DNA from: Tetmemena sp. SeJ-2015
Lineage: Eukaryota > Ciliophora > Spirotrichea > Sporadotrichida > Oxytrichidae
Length of the DNA stretch: 64,000 bases
Assembly (NCBI GenBank): GCA_027382625.1
Contig: JAJKFJ010021383.1
Span: forward strand, 99,958 to 163,957
Direction: 5' to 3'
Part shown: piece by piece, positions 33,724 to 47,252 of the stretch
How positions within the stretch are numbered: position 1 is the stretch's first letter
Layout: the number at the start of each line of letters is the position of its first letter
The notes under the pieces: model-generated
What the model was told of the DNA's origin: nothing
What the model saw: only the letters and a program-made list of their open reading frames with translations
Database searches by the model: none
Translations under genes and position numbers: made by a program

Positions 33724-35660
33724 AAAATACCTTTCTTTTATTCAAAATTAAAGTATATCATAGTTAGACTGAGTGAGTTGCTGAAATCGAGATGAAGACT
33801 GCCTCTTTCTCTAAGAGGATTAGAGGCAACATTTTAAGCCCTATTCAGTCCATGGTTGGATTGAAATTGATTCTGTAAGGCATCTTGACTGACCACTGAG
33901 CTATAATTATCTGCATAACTTTAGCCCTGTCCCTGCCCTTATAGTCTAGGCTAGTCTACTTCGAAGTTTTACAAGTTCACCACTTCATCCTCGACAGTCT
34001 CGATGTCGAAGCTTGGAGGCAGAGTATTGAATACTCTCGAGGAGCTTTGTGGGAGCTCTATGCTTTCGTCTGCTCTTCTAGTTCGCTTTGTCGTGTCATC
34101 ATTCTCCTCACTCATCATTCCACCCAACTTTCCTTGATTTTCTTCTTCGCCGAATTCGAAAGGGTTCGAAGATTGCTTCTCCACTTTAAGTTCTTAATTC
34201 ACTGAGGGCTCCGAGGTAAAGCTGTAGTAAAGAGGTTTCTTGCTATTTTTGCCAGAACTTCCATTAGAATTGTTGGTAGTCCTTGTCTTGAGTCTATTTG
34301 ATATTCCTGCTGTCTTACTCTCTTTACCTTTCTTATGTCTTACTTTTAAACTTTCTCATAAATATAGCAATCCTCATTAGCAAAGTTAACGTGTATCTTT
34401 CTTGTTGGAGATTGGAAGAAAGTATATTTAGTTTAATCATACCAGCCGCCCTCTCTTTCAAACTGGCACTCTTGCCCTTCTTTGGAGTTTTGTCTTTTTG
34501 TATTTGCAGGAGCTGCGCGAATGTAATCTTGGCCTTATCAGCTTCTTTATTAACATTTAATACACACATTGATACTGCATTGTTGAAGATAAACTTTCTT
34601 TGACTAGTTTTTGACGCTTGAGTATATCTTAATGCATCTGGAGTTGCTCGATCTCAGTCATGAGTTACTCATTCTAAATATTGTTGACGAAGCTTTGCAT
34701 CTGCAAGTCAAAAACTTCCTATTGATCACGGGCTAGATCCCGCTATCGCTTCAACTCCTCCGGACTAAAGAACAAGCTAAACTTTACATGCAAGGGGATA
34801 GAGAATTATTTAGGTAAAGTTGTTCATTATTAATGACTTACCAAAAGCAATTTAAGAGGATGATCATCGCAAAGAGTTCAAAGAGCATGGAGGAGTAGTT
34901 CAGAAGATAGAAAGTGGACTGGGCTATTATAAACGAAAGACTTCTATTCGACTAGAAATTTAGGAAGAAGCTAGAGTTAATATGACCCTTTTCTACTTTA
35001 ACCTCGAGAGTTTAATTGCTTGAGCTGTTCCCTCTATAGAAAAGTTAACAATGAGAGATGAATACTACTTACAGTTAAGTTAAAGACCCATTCTCACCTT
35101 CCTTATTCGGAGAGAAGCTAGGCAAGGAACTATTATTGTTGTTATGGTGGGCTGCGAAAGAACTTAACTCTTGCTGATCACCTTAAGAGTAGTATTTGGT
35201 GTAGAGCGATATGAAAAATGTGAGGAATAAAAGCACTGAGAGGTGCACTACGAATATTATAGTGGACTTTTTCCAAACCTTCATAAATTTAATTAATTCA
35301 TTAATCACCGCACATAATAAGTATTCATATAGAGGAGGGAGTTTTCCATTTTTTCGTTGAAGCAGGCACGCCTGAAGTAGATTTAGTAGTTAGTCTTCAT
35401 GCCTAGTAAGAGTCCGAGGTAAATCTGAGCCACAGCCATCCCACCCAAGTACACCAAAATCAAGAATTTGAAAGCCAGAGGGATTTGAACTTCTGAGGCA
35501 GTAAAGTCAAATAATTTATTTGCTCTAAACAAATGAAGTTTCACTATATGTCAAGTCTGTGAAAATGATAGAAAAGCATTATGGGTATGGTCAGGAAGGC
35601 CACTACTATGCTCAAGACGATATGAATCATCAGGAATAAATTGGTGATGAGTACTTTCAT
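33714..35660 (-). CDS. Membrane protein with coiled coil and acidic tail
   Basis: ATG 35660-35658. Four hydrophobic segments are visible: FLMIHIVLSIVVAFLTIPIM, FLILVYLGGMAVAQIYLGLL, IIFVVHLSVLLFLTFFISLY and MLFELFAMIILLNCF. A coiled coil follows (SPEELKRQRDLARDQQEVFD ... EIEQLQMHQDILKRQKLV), then ITFAQLLQIQKDKTPKK, and a disordered acidic tail (FEFGEEENQGK). It stops at TGA 33716-33714. Two GT-AG introns fit (donors GTAAGTAG near 35075, GTAAGTCA near 34845). Pointer inserts are listed separately. A further unresolved frame change lies near 34590-34560. Family not recognised. Confidence 0.55.
34320..34344 (-). other. 25-bp IES, pointer AGTAAGACA
   Basis: The nine-base - strand repeat (as TGTCTTACT at 34336-34344 and 34311-34319). 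Removal gives RKFKSKTAGISNRLKTR in frame. The pointer length makes chance improbable. Confidence 0.85.
35511..35554 (-). other. 44-bp IES, pointer TTGAC
   Basis: The - strand repeat TTGAC (as GTCAA at 35550-35554 and 35506-35510). Removal gives FHRLDFTASEVQIPLAF and deletes a TGA between two membrane segments. Confidence 0.8.
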
Positions 35661-36101
35661 TTTCCTTTGCTACAACAATCTCCACTTTTTATAATTTAAA
35701 TTATGAACACAAAATGAGATTGAAGGACAGCTTTTTTACTCAATTCTCTGTATTTGCTCGATTCCATAGCTCTCTGGTCAAAAATTTAAGAGTAAAGAGA
35801 ACAAAGATAAGTTATTGATATCTACACTTTTAGCTCTCCCTCTTCTTCTTTTTACTTAGGATATGTTTTGGGGGTGTTGGAGTTATTAAAAAAGATGTTG
35901 ATTCTGTGATGATATATTATGATGATGATAATTTGTTATTAACAAGTTCCCTATAATTATAATAATTATTCTTCTTCTTACCAACACATTACATTAAAAC
36001 TATCCCTATAATACAATAAGAGAGAAATAAAATGAATGATGATATACCAATATTTGTCTTTAAATCACTATGTTATGAATTCGCATTTAGGGATACCAAG
36101 A
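35661..36101. other. Divergent intergenic region
   Basis: AT-rich with GAT/GATG-rich runs near 35910-35935. No coding frame. It separates divergent genes. Confidence 0.5.
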
Positions 36102-39047
36102 ATGGCTCAGCGGCAGAAAGTTAACGGACAGAACGGCGGTAATAAGAAACTATTCAACAACTTCCTAGAGTCACTTGAGCTAGGTAACAACTAAATCACA
36201 CACGTCAACATGCGGGGCTCAAACGCAAGGGGCAAGCAACGCAACTAACAACTCCTCAACAGCATAAAGTACGAGGAGCTTGCTAAGAGCAGCCAGCTAA
36301 ATCCATTCGCAAAGATGCTCGATGAGTCAAGCAAAGCAGGAAGAAACATAGTCAACCGCAGCCTCTGCTACGATTCCATAACAATTCAAGTAAGTAGTCA
36401 AGCGAGAAATAAAATTGCTCATCAAGGAATCATGTCTTAAGGATTTGTGTAAAACATTGACAAATCAATGAGCATACATTTTTCAAATGTGTAGTGGGTA
36501 CTGGAGGAGTGATGAATGGAAGTATAATAGCTGGCACAGGAGGTGGAAGTGGAGGAGCCTTTGTGAATCAATCCTTCGAGTATCCAAGCACCATGGCAAT
36601 AGGACATCCCAATAATGCTCTTTGTCTTATTCAAGTAATATGAAAATGCGACAGGGTCTTTTGGATACATGAGCTAACCTCCTCAGCCTTCTCACTCTCA
36701 GCATCAGACCAAATCAGTGGATGCCAAGAAATTCCATTTGAACTTATCTTATAGTTACTTACTTAAGTTAAATTACAGTAGTCACAGCAGTTCTAGAAGC
36801 AGCAACTGTAGCTGATGCATCAATAACTGTAACAGTAATCGCAGCAGTAGCAACTTACTCAGCAGCTGTCTACTCTGAGCACAATTAACACTCACCCTAT
36901 GAACTAAAGAAACATGGTGCTCAACCTGAGCCAAATGAAGAATCTTAGCTACTAGGCTGTCCAGCAGAAAGCAGCTTATGCGCAGTCCATCGGAGGAGCT
37001 GTCAATCAACAGTAGCAGCAACTCAACTCTGTTTATACTCTAGACTATCTCAAGTCCACCAAGGCACAGCACTACTCTAAACCTCATCATCGTCATTTAC
37101 GTTTAAGTGGCGAGATAACATATATCTAAAAAGAGTAGTATCTCAAAACAGCCCAAGGATGTTACTAAGCGTTCAGGAACGACTGGAGGCACTGAGAGCA
37201 GTAGCATCCCCACCTCTATGCAGAGCACTAATCAGTAAATTAAGCCAGTTCCAACTCAAGTGGAAATAACACTACGGTCTTGTCCTCACTTGCCAATCAA
37301 CAGTTGCTCCTTTAAAATTTCAACTAAAACTAGCAAGTGTTGCTCTCAAACAATAAGCACCTTATCTAATCGAAGTCGCTTAGAAGAAAAAAGGTGGCAG
37401 ATAAATTGTGCAACAGAACAATCATGCTTCTAATGTTCAACCGAATAAATTTAATTGAGATAAGGATTGAATTAAGAATCACTCTGGGATAAGTCTCAGA
37501 AGGATAGATAAGATGCGAGCATCCTCGCAGCTGGGACACTTGATGCAAAGCAACAACCCTAACAACATCACCATCGATTTTGACGCTCTACCTTCCAGAG
37601 AAGGAGCATAGAGCACTCTCGCTCATATTTAACCCCAGCAGTACACTATAAATCAATTATTTGATACTTCCTTCCACTATGTCAAGTATTGACAACAGTG
37701 ACAGCGTAATCAATTCTAAGAATTTTCCAATAAACTTAAACGCGAGCGATATCAGCGGCTTCAACGCCACGGCCACAAATATGACTACTGTCGAGCACCA
37801 TGGCCAGAGCACCTCAGGCAACAGTTCCCTCTAAAACATTAACACTCATCAGTTTAACAACACCTCTCTCTTCCATAGTGCTTAAAAGAAGAGCAATGCC
37901 AATTCGAACAACACTCACCATCTTTAATATTTAGCTTTGATATTTAACTCAGCAGGCAAAGAGTGGAAACTTGACCATTCATCAGAATTAGTACCAGCAG
38001 CAATAGAACTAAGTGCAGCTTCAATCCCAGTAGCTCCTGTTTGTGTAAAACATATGCTTGGACTTAGAAACTAAGATCTCTCAGAAGGATAAGGAGCTGG
38101 ACAAAGCAACTACACTTTCCTCCACTGAAAAGGCTCAGCTATCATCATTTGTATATGGATTTAATTGAATGCTCAAGCTAAAGCAGAAGCTTACCTAGGG
38201 CTGCTGGAAGAACTAGCAAGCAAGGATAAGGGATTCGGAGGAGTTCTACTGAAGCTGAAGAGCGGTCTAAGTGGAGCTGTGAAGGAGCTGAAGAAAGGGA
38301 GGGAGTAGTAGAGTAAGAAGAGCGACGAGGAGCACTCTTAAGAAACCCTGACTCTCAAGCAGAAGGTGGAAGGGTATGAGAAGATCATGAAGGAGATGAA
38401 GAAGCAGATCGCCACTCAGAAGCAAGAGATCACCGGCATCAAGAAGATGGAGAGCTACCTCAATCTGGAGAACTACCAAAAGCTGATTAACGAGTTCAAC
38501 ACGCTCTACGACCACTACAAGGGTCTCAAGGCTATCAATAAGAAACTCAAGGTGGAGCTCAAGCAGTCCAACCAGAGAGAACGTACCTTCCTGAAGCTTC
38601 TTAAGAAGACTAAGGAGTACGGAGAGCAGGCGGCTAGACTTGAGCAGGAGTACGAGCGATTGTTCAAAGAAGACTAGCGCTGGGGATCTCAGTGGAGAAT
38701 CTGGTGGTCGACTCCTAGGAGAAGCGAGAGCCAGAGATGATCGAGAGAGGAGGCGTTAAGATTCCCAAGCTAGATTTCACCTCCATTTACATCTAACGAG
38801 AAGTAGTAAGCAGCCATAACGGAGAGCAAGAGGACGACGACAGTAATGAGATAAGAGTGCACTTAGTTTATAATGAGTGAGTTTAAATGAGGGAGGGGAA
38901 GGAGGCGAGAGCTAGAATGAAGATGATGAGGAGGGCAGCCTTGAAGAAGGAGAGGAGGGTGATGAGGGAGACGAGGAAGCTAAGAAAAAGAAATTTGAGC
39001 TCTAAAAAGCCGAGTTCAAGAAGAAGATGCTAGTTGGGAAGGCATGA
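36102..39047 (+). CDS. Gln-rich and coiled-coil protein with acidic tail
   Basis: ATG at 36102 (MAQRQKVNGQNGGNKKLFNN), TGA 39045-39047. A GT-AG intron appears to start at 36390 (GTAAGTAG). A Gly-rich patch (about 36490-36560) and a poly-Gln region (about 36790-36870, mixing CAG, CAA, TAG and TAA) follow. Then come Ser/Thr/Asn-rich disorder and a long coiled coil (LLEELASKDKGFGG; KIMKEMKKQIATQKQEITG; KTKEYGEQAARLEQEYERLF, about 38180-38670). The tail is Glu/Lys-rich. Several frame changes imply further IESs. One at 38677-38700 (TGGGGA) is a single-base problem. Function unknown. Confidence 0.5.
38872..38885 (+). other. 14-bp IES, pointer AATGAG
   Basis: AATGAG at 38872-38877 and 38886-38891. 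Removing 14 bases deletes a TGA and gives HLVYNEGGEGGESQNEDD. Confidence 0.75.
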
Positions 39048-39461
39048 GTTATTCTGTGATGATCTTTTAAATTCATTAAATTGGTTTGTTAAGTATGAGA
39101 GAGTGAGAGTCAAATATTGTATCTTTCTTAACAGAGAGCATCGATGCTATATTATTCACAACTAACCAAAATATATGAAGATATAAAGAACGCATTAAAG
39201 GAAACTTAGAGTTTAATTATACAAAATATATTGATGATCATTATGATATACACAAGCTTTAGTCACAAATAAATGTCCAAAAATAAGAACAATTCAAATC
39301 AGTGAATGAATGTCTGTGGACATATATGCTCAATAATTTAGAAACAAATTATCAAAAGGTTATTACAAAATTAATTAAAAATACCAATCGTGTTTTTAAC
39401 TTAAATTTAATATGAGAATATTATAATCAATCCATAATAGAACTAAGAAATCACCCAAACT
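39048..39461. other. AT-rich spacer
   Basis: No sustained frame. About 75 percent AT by eye. It separates two + strand genes. Confidence 0.5.
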
Positions 39462-42400
39462 ATGGATAAAAGAAAGTAGCAGCCTCAGCAGCTGCTAAAT
39501 AATTACCTCTAATCACAAAATCCTTACGGAAGTTCCAACAACGATCCCAGTAAATAAGACTAACCTTCCAATCCGCAGATTCCTTCGAACCCAAACCTTC
39601 CTAATACTTACATAGTTTATAAAAGCTTGTGTATTCTTCCACATGAAGTTTTTTGAATTAATTAAACATGGAAAGTCTTAGTGTAGCTGAATTAGGGGAA
39701 GGGCGAGCCCACCGACGCTATAGTTCTGTGAAGAATCGGTGAGAAGCTGCTTCAGCTACTGGCTCAAGAGGCAAAAATTCAAAGTATGATCTCTCTAAAA
39801 ACTACTCTAACCTAGGAGTCAACCCTCAAAACTTCAAACTTAGAAAGCCCACTCCTCTTAACAGAACCTATCTCCATTAGATCAATTAGGTGTGCGACGA
39901 CTTTTAAGCTCTCATTTAATGTTTGAGAATTTAATTTGCTGTATAAGCACTTGAGCAGAGCTCAAAATAGAAAATTTTAAACATTAACATCAACAGCTCC
40001 ACTTCACAGAGGTATCAAACTCTCAAGACGAATGGAGTTGATGGAGCAGAGGTCTCTATCAATTTCAATAGCTTAAATTCAGGAGAATACTCTAATGGCG
40101 CCTCCAAGCTCAAGCCTGCTGATTAATCCCTCTCCTAAGGGAGAGAGCAACCCAAACCAATAGAGTACTTTCAGGGAGAGATAAAGGTAGAGCAAACCTT
40201 TAGAGACATGGGAGGTACTTCACCCGTGTAAAATTAGGACGTCAAGACATTGGTGTTCCAGGGTATCGAAAACAACGCTAACCTGTAATAGCTTGCTGGC
40301 AGGAAAGAATTTGTGAACATCAGAAATGTCCTCCCACAGGAATCGATCAAGAGTATTAAATTAAAGTTTATGAGGTTGTAGGTGATATGATTCGATCGAG
40401 ACATCAAATGGGGTGAGCTTCAACCACTCTAACTTGATGTCGCATTTGAGTCTCAACAGCAACACTCAGTTCGCCACAATCACTCCTGCAAGTGGCATAG
40501 TTTCAAAAATTATCGTGCTTTATTCTTTCTAATGTAATTATCTTCAAGGCCATCTCTCAGTTATAAGGCAGATCGCGTTCGCAAAGTCAGAAACAAAAGT
40601 GGTTTCAACACGACAATACTCCATAATAATTTAGCAAGTTCATTAATGCTATAACTTGTTATGGACAAACTTGAATAACTAAGGTCTAACTTAGAAGGAA
40701 ATATAGATTTAGCAGAGCTATATGAAGCATCCCTACAACTAGCAAATCGCCATCAGCTCACATGGTATTAGCGAGCAGAGGCCGGTCAAGATAAAGATGA
40801 AAAATCTTAAACTTAAGAATAAAGAAGTCACTAAGAATCATGTAGTATATATAAGAAAGATTTTTATAATGATTAATGATAATCAAAAGGCAGAGTTTAA
40901 CTTGGAGTTATCATCTTCGCCGCAAAATATAAAGCTTCTAAAAGTCATCAGTAAGAAAATATTTTACATAATAGCTATTTAATCAGCCAGGATTAAAAGC
41001 ACCTGAACTATTTCTAAAACAAGAACTTTGAAAAGTATGACACCTCAAACGTCTACGGATATGGAGCAAACGACCCTACTACTTATCACTTCTAACAGGA
41101 AAACTAAAAACCCTAAAAAAGAACTTGACCTTACTAATATCCAAGTTCAGAACACTTTATCCTAGCCACTTACATCTCTGGGGGTATCCTCTCTTGAAGC
41201 ACCGCACCAAACTTTGCCTCAACAGTCGATCGGATCTGCAGGAAACACTAGCTAACTTGAAAAGTTGATAAAGGACATGATTGTAAAAGGACAAGGAGCG
41301 GGATTCCACAGCTCAGACTATTTTCAGACTTGACACTTCTAAGAATTTCGCAAAGCCGGAGCTCTTTCCAATTCACTTAAATAGCCATGACCTCTCTGGT
41401 GCAATTCCCCCTCCTGATAACTTCAATTTGAGTTGTTAATTCATCTATAGTTTAATTAATTATATATTGAGCAGCTTTTTGGATACTCAAATTCAGCCCA
41501 ATTTTGCGAAGCCTTCCTAGACTCTGCGTTTGAACACCAAGGTCCCCCTTTAAAGCTACAAGCACTAGCAGAACCACTCTCAAGTATTTTACAAGGATGA
41601 GCCTTCCTTCATAAACTTAAACTCTTTCCAGCGCACTATTGTGGCTCAGAGGCAGGACATTTTGACTTACTAGGAAATGGAGAGGGAGAAGCAGGAATTA
41701 GAGAAGAGAATCAGAGATAGGTACACCATACTCAAGAAGCAACAGAGAAGGGAGGGCTCTAACATCCCTCACGACATCATTGCTTTAAACTAAGAATTTA
41801 TAAATCGAATGGTTAAAGAAAAAGTGTATGGGGAGGGAGTATATAAAAGATAATTAGATGAAATTCAAACAATTAATTTTCCTATTGCTTACCAGAGAAT
41901 AATTTCTAGCTCTAACCTCAGACCCTCCACAAAGAGACCTGACTACCAACCCTACCATCAAACTACTCAGAGCCTGAATCTTGTAGTTCAATAAGAAGTA
42001 TTTCGCTTATGCTTATTTATCTGATGAAGGGAATTGGCAGTGGAAGCAACTCAAAAACTTCTCGAAGAAACAACAAAAGACAAAACCAGACTGCTTTCCC
42101 CATAGGCTCAGAAGAGTTCTATTCAGGCCGCATAACTTCAATGAAGGGCAATATTTCAATACTGAATCAATCTCCGTCCTTGCTCAATAAAACTTCCCAT
42201 CTTTTTGTGGAGGATACTTCAAACACTCAACCCACTCCAACAAACTTAAAATCCTTCTATTTCAGTTAAACGATTTGAAAATTATTTCATAATAAAAAAT
42301 TTTCACATTTTTAACCCTTCTTTAAATATTTTGACTGTGTTGAAGGGAGTATTGAATGCGTCTATGATAAGCGGAGGCACAGATGAGACTCCTTAAAACT

Positions 42401-44958
42401 TCAATAGCTCCATAGCTACTTACAACATGAACATATCCCAGCCAAACATCATCCCCCACCAAAGTCCAGATCCTTACTTTGTTCTAAATACAACTTCTAT
42501 ATTTTGTTTGCATTTGATCGAGCAGGATCAACTGACAGCAGGAAGGTTCAGAATAAGAACGGGTGGATGTCAATTCAAGTCCAGGCTGGAAACGAGGGTC
42601 CTTAAAATACTAAGATAGCACTCTCCAATAAGAAAATAAATCGCATTTAGAGAAAGAAGATAGTTATCAACGATAACTTCACTACAATTTAAAAAGATGC
42701 TAGGGACTTGACACCTGCCAGAAATTATTCTATCGAGTTAGATATAACTTTAAATTTCGAATAAGGTGTGAAGATTACCAATATTACGATATTTATTGAA
42801 ATGAAACATTCAAGATTTATTCTCTTGATATTTTTTGGTTGACTTATTATAACATAAGAAATTTAATTTAAAGATATCTTCATAATAAAATATCCATAAT
42901 TTCCTGAATAATAAAAGCGACATTTCTTTATTTAGTTTGATAATACGACTGCTATAAGCAGAAGAGGACCTGGAAACTATTCCCAACTAAGACAAAGACC
43001 AAGGATAGCTAGTCAGTAGAGTAACTAATTTTATGCAGTCTTTTTCTTCATCGCACGATTATTGATCACTATGCTTATTTAAACTTGAGATCGACTTCAT
43101 CTGCTCAAAGGCAGCAAAGGACCAAAAGTGTGGGCACCCATTAGAGAATAAAAAGCATGCTGCCTGCTAACACCACTCAGTTTTATCAAATTCAGTAATA
43201 TGCGCCGCCAAATGTCAAAGCTGCCGATCTAAGGAGCCAAGATTCAAAGACTGTCATACTTCAGCAACAGAGTCGCTTTCATTCTTTGTCGCCTCCAAGG
43301 ACCCAAGATAAAGAATAGTAGAAGAGTCCTCTCTCAATTAGGACTTTAGATTAGAGACAACCTTAAAAGCAAGATGGAACTGAGTCCATTCAATTTTCCA
43401 ATTTGATATAGGATGGGAATACTAAACTGACCATGCTGAGTGAAGAATTTAGAATGGACCGCAATCGTCTCAACAAGAGCAGGAGGGAAGTCAGATAGGA
43501 TTTAAACTTAAATCTTGACAATACTGTCAACAGCATTCATCAAAGTGATGCTCTCTTAAACAGAACTTATTAGAGTTATTTCTTATTTTTAGATACAGTG
43601 GTAGGTGAATGGGTTACTGGTTGGTGGAGCCACAAACTCTAGCATAAATAACACCGCCAGTATTAACTTCAACGTGAGATAGAAACTTAACTTCAGATAC
43701 ATTCCTTAATTAAACTTTTACTCTCTCTCTCTCTTCATTAGTATACTACTTCATTTTAGTAAATTTATAATTCCTGATGAAGATACACAAAGATACAAGA
43801 CCGTAGACAGTGAGAGAGAAGATTTGAATCTGGAGGATTCTATAAATCACAGAGCGAAGGCACTAGACAGTTTAAAAGATAGAGATACGATTTAGAGGCG
43901 CAATAAATTTAATCAAAATAAAAACGAATCTTTCGGTGTCACTTAAGTCGATGACGCACAAAACTTATAAAACTCAGATATGGGAGGGAATGACCACTCC
44001 CGGGAAGAGGTAGCAGACCACATCAAGATTGAAAATGGAAAGATCATCATGAGCGACTCTATAGCTATGAATAGCTCAATCCCACTGGAGCAAATTAATG
44101 AGTTACTCAGCGCCCACAACCTGGGATAAGAAGATTTGTTCAAACCTCCTTAAATTGAATCATAAATTTATCATTGAATGTATACTTATAAGTTTTAATC
44201 AGCTTTCAATACACCGCATGCGAAGTAAAACTTTGTGTTCTCCTCAAATATCATTAATGCAAAAGATATTCGCCACAAAAATCAATGGAGAGACCAGGCA
44301 GCCACAGATTCAGACTCTGCAGGCTTTTCCAAGACCACTTTAAGCACTCAGAGACCTCTTATGTCTGGTGTTGGTCAAGGAAGCCTGTTTCAAAACAAGG
44401 TTACCTCTAAAGGGAAGCTTCAATTAACTCACACCTCTGTCATCTTAGTTTTCTTAAGAATAAAGCTTCTGAGTTATTAGAGAGGAAGATTCAGCAGTGA
44501 CTCTTCATTTTTAAAGATAAGATATGCCTCGAACACCCACACTTAGATTCACTAAAACCCAACTAACTAACAACAGATAATAAAGGCAGACACCAACTTG
44601 AATAGCAAGCATCGAGAACAAACTAGTAAGACCAATGGCATCCAATACTCAGGCATGATAAAGCATTCAACAGCCATAGATGGAGAAGATTCACAGTGCA
44701 AGTTTGAGGGGGAGTATGATAATAGAGAGGAAGTTTATTCTCATCTGCCCAAAACTCTAAGCAACTTCCACTCAAAGATTCCCTTAATTCAATTGTGTCT
44801 GTGTATGCTTATTAAGTGATTCGAGGACCATAGCGAGCAGTGAAGATTAGCAGTATCAGCAGTAGTAGTAGCAGCAATAGCTACATCGCAATTCCTATGC
44901 ATACGGAGGGTAGTTAGGTATCAACCGTTTATTATATTCGACTCTTATGATGAGTTGA
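39462..44958 (+). CDS. Low-complexity Asn/Gln/Ser-rich protein(s)
   Basis: ATG at 39462 (MDKRKQQPQQLLNNYLQSQN), last TGA at 44956-44958. Recognisable coding pieces: LGVNPQNFKLRKPTPLNRTY (39810), EQTFRDMGGTSPVQ and NNANLQQLAGRKEFVNIRN (about 40190-40330), DLAELYEASLQLANRHQ (about 40720) and EMEREKQELEKRIRDRYTI (about 41678). Then TKLTMLSEEFRMDRNRLNKS (about 43420), KALDSLKDRDTIQRRNKF (about 43860), LEQINELLSAHN, and a Gln run near 44855. Many IESs break it, and at about 40.5-41.0 kb a second gene cannot be excluded. No domain recognised. Confidence 0.4.
44838..44850 (+). other. 13-bp IES, pointer CAGT
   Basis: CAGT at 44838-44841 and 44851-44854. Removing 13 bases deletes a TGA and leads into the Gln run (EQYQQQQQQQLHRNSY). 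Confidence 0.65.
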
Positions 44959-44980
44959 GTTTTCTTGATTGAAGTTTATC

Positions 44981-46466
44981 ATGGGTCAACAATGGTAGAA
45001 AGTATCTGCAGCAGGTCTAGGAATCGGTGTGGGAAGCGTAGGCTAGATTTAAGAAGAAGAGGAATATATTGAAGATGAAGAGAGCAAGCGAAGTCACAAA
45101 AATGCCTTGAGTGAAAGCGAGGATATAGTAAGTAGTCGAAAATCTACAGTGGGGAAATGTGTAACTCTAGAGGAGAGCAGGCTTAATGGTAAAGAGAGTT
45201 CTAAGCATCTGGCTTCAGAGATAGCTACTTAGGGATTCTAAATGAATGACCATAGGTCAGGGGAAATACAAATAGCTAGTCAAAAACCCCAGGGAAGTTC
45301 AAGTACTGCACTCAGAAATGAATTCATTATAGCTGCTATTTTATAAAAGACATAAATGAAGTTTAGATAGGGTTCGAACTGGGATCATTTGGATAATATG
45401 ATTAGTCTCAAAGATAAAATATAGCGATGAATTAATCAGATGATTCAATAGTGATATCTAGCTCTAGAATTTAGACTACAGGGAAAGAGAAGGATAGTTA
45501 TAAGAACAGATAAAACTTTATCCCTTTAGTATTTTTCATTATGAACTATGTGGAAGCTCATTCGGCGATAAATGAGGAGAGTAAGTGCAACTTGCTCAAC
45601 TCTAATAGAACAGAGAATTGCGATAATTTTGAAGTTTAATTAGGGAGAACAAGTTTCAAGAGTGACCCTTATATAAGGTCTGAGGGGGCCACTCACAAAC
45701 AAAGAAGGAGCCTCATTCAATCCACTTAATCTCAGTTTCCAAGAGCCAAATAGGATATCAGCAACTTTGAACCTCCATCTGGTCAACAATTCCCAATCAA
45801 GGATTAGTGATTTTACTCTTATAGTGATGTTGTTTTATGATATAGTGGTTGATAGATCATGACTCAGACCAGTTTAAAGTAAAATTGGACTCAAGTCCGG
45901 CAAGCAACAACCCCAGAGGCGAATTGCTGCATTCAGATGACGAAATGATGTACGCAGAGGACTCGAGCCATCAACCTATCGCAGCTTGAACCCTCGCGAG
46001 CCAGAGCTCCTAAGACAAAGTACTCACTCACTTCTGGGTTTCAAGAAAGCTAACATTGATGAGCACTCATTATTTGTATTCTTTAATAGGAAAAAATGAG
46101 CAAGAGATGGGAGAAGACTTTGTGGAACTGCATGGGAATGGAGAGAGATATCGGGAGTTTACAAATGCTGAAATTAATAACAAATAAATCGCACAAAAAT
46201 AATAATAAAAGGATTCCATATCCAAATAAATGATATTAGACGACATCCATGCTTGTAAATTCCTAACATTATTTTTATTAGACGATGAGGAATTAAGGGC
46301 TCAACTGGATGTAGAAATGCATGAAGACGAGGATTTCATAGAGGTGATAGATGACGAGAGCGAGCGGACCGACCCTCCATCGCGCCTCATAAAGCTAAAT
46401 ATAGAGTCTTATGATAACTTCCTCAAAAATGCGGATAACTTTCCACTAAAAGGGGGCAGGCAGTGA
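44981..46466 (+). CDS. Acidic low-complexity protein
   Basis: The ATG at 44981 begins MGQQWQKVSAAGLGIGVGSV, followed by an acidic stretch (EEEEYIEDEESKRSHK) and Ser-rich disorder. The C-terminal acidic part reads RAQLDVEMHEDEDFIEVIDD and ends with KLNIESYDNFLKNADNFP before TGA 46464-46466. The N-terminal MG could be an N-myristoylation site (inference). Internal frame changes near 45430, 45830 and 46070 imply inserts. It starts only 22 bases after the preceding stop, so it might be the 3' part of that gene. Confidence 0.4.
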
Positions 46467-47252
46467 GTGATGCTTTATGAAACCGAATAAAGAAATAAAA
46501 TAGATTCATTGGAAGTTTAATGATAAGTAAGCAGCATCGTAATCATTATCACAATGAGATCTGATTAATTAAAATAACAAAGTGCGATAGATAAAATTCA
46601 AATACTTTTAGGCAGCAATAAAATATAAATATAGTGAACAGGAATTCAGCAGGCGTTGGTGCCTGGATCCAATTACTTCAGTCACTCATTAATCTCTCAA
46701 TCAAACACACAAATTTTTGTCTGTTTACTACTTATAAAATTCTTATTATAAATTGTTCGCTTTGATGTAAAACTGCTAAAATGTTTGATAGAGGCCTCCA
46801 AATATTTAATAAATTAATTGCGAGAGTGTTAGTCATCTTTCTTCTCGACATTAAATAAAATTAAGATAAATCTTTTTTACCCAATAAATTCCATCATGAA
46901 ATATATTGTAACTAAAATTTTAATTATTCTCGCAGATTTTCACACATATTTGATAAACAAAATTATTATAAGTTATCAATAAAGTTAATATTTTCTAAGC
47001 GTCTTTTGCACTCTTCATTCTTAGCTATGAGTTATTATAAGTTTGAATTAATTTTAGATACGAAAGCTACAACCGTAGAAGCTGCTATAATTAATATTAT
47101 TATTTTATTGTCCGAATGATATTTGACGAGAAATATTATTGCTATATCAATAATTAACTATTCTAATATAAGACTGTACTTTAATTAGAGTGGATATATA
47201 TATATTTGAATATATAGAGTCCCATTTATAATATTTTTTTTTTTTTAATTGA
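46467..47252. other. AT-rich spacer
   Basis: Very AT-rich with a T14 run near 47233-47246 just upstream of the next ATG. No coding frame or recognised element. Confidence 0.6.
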
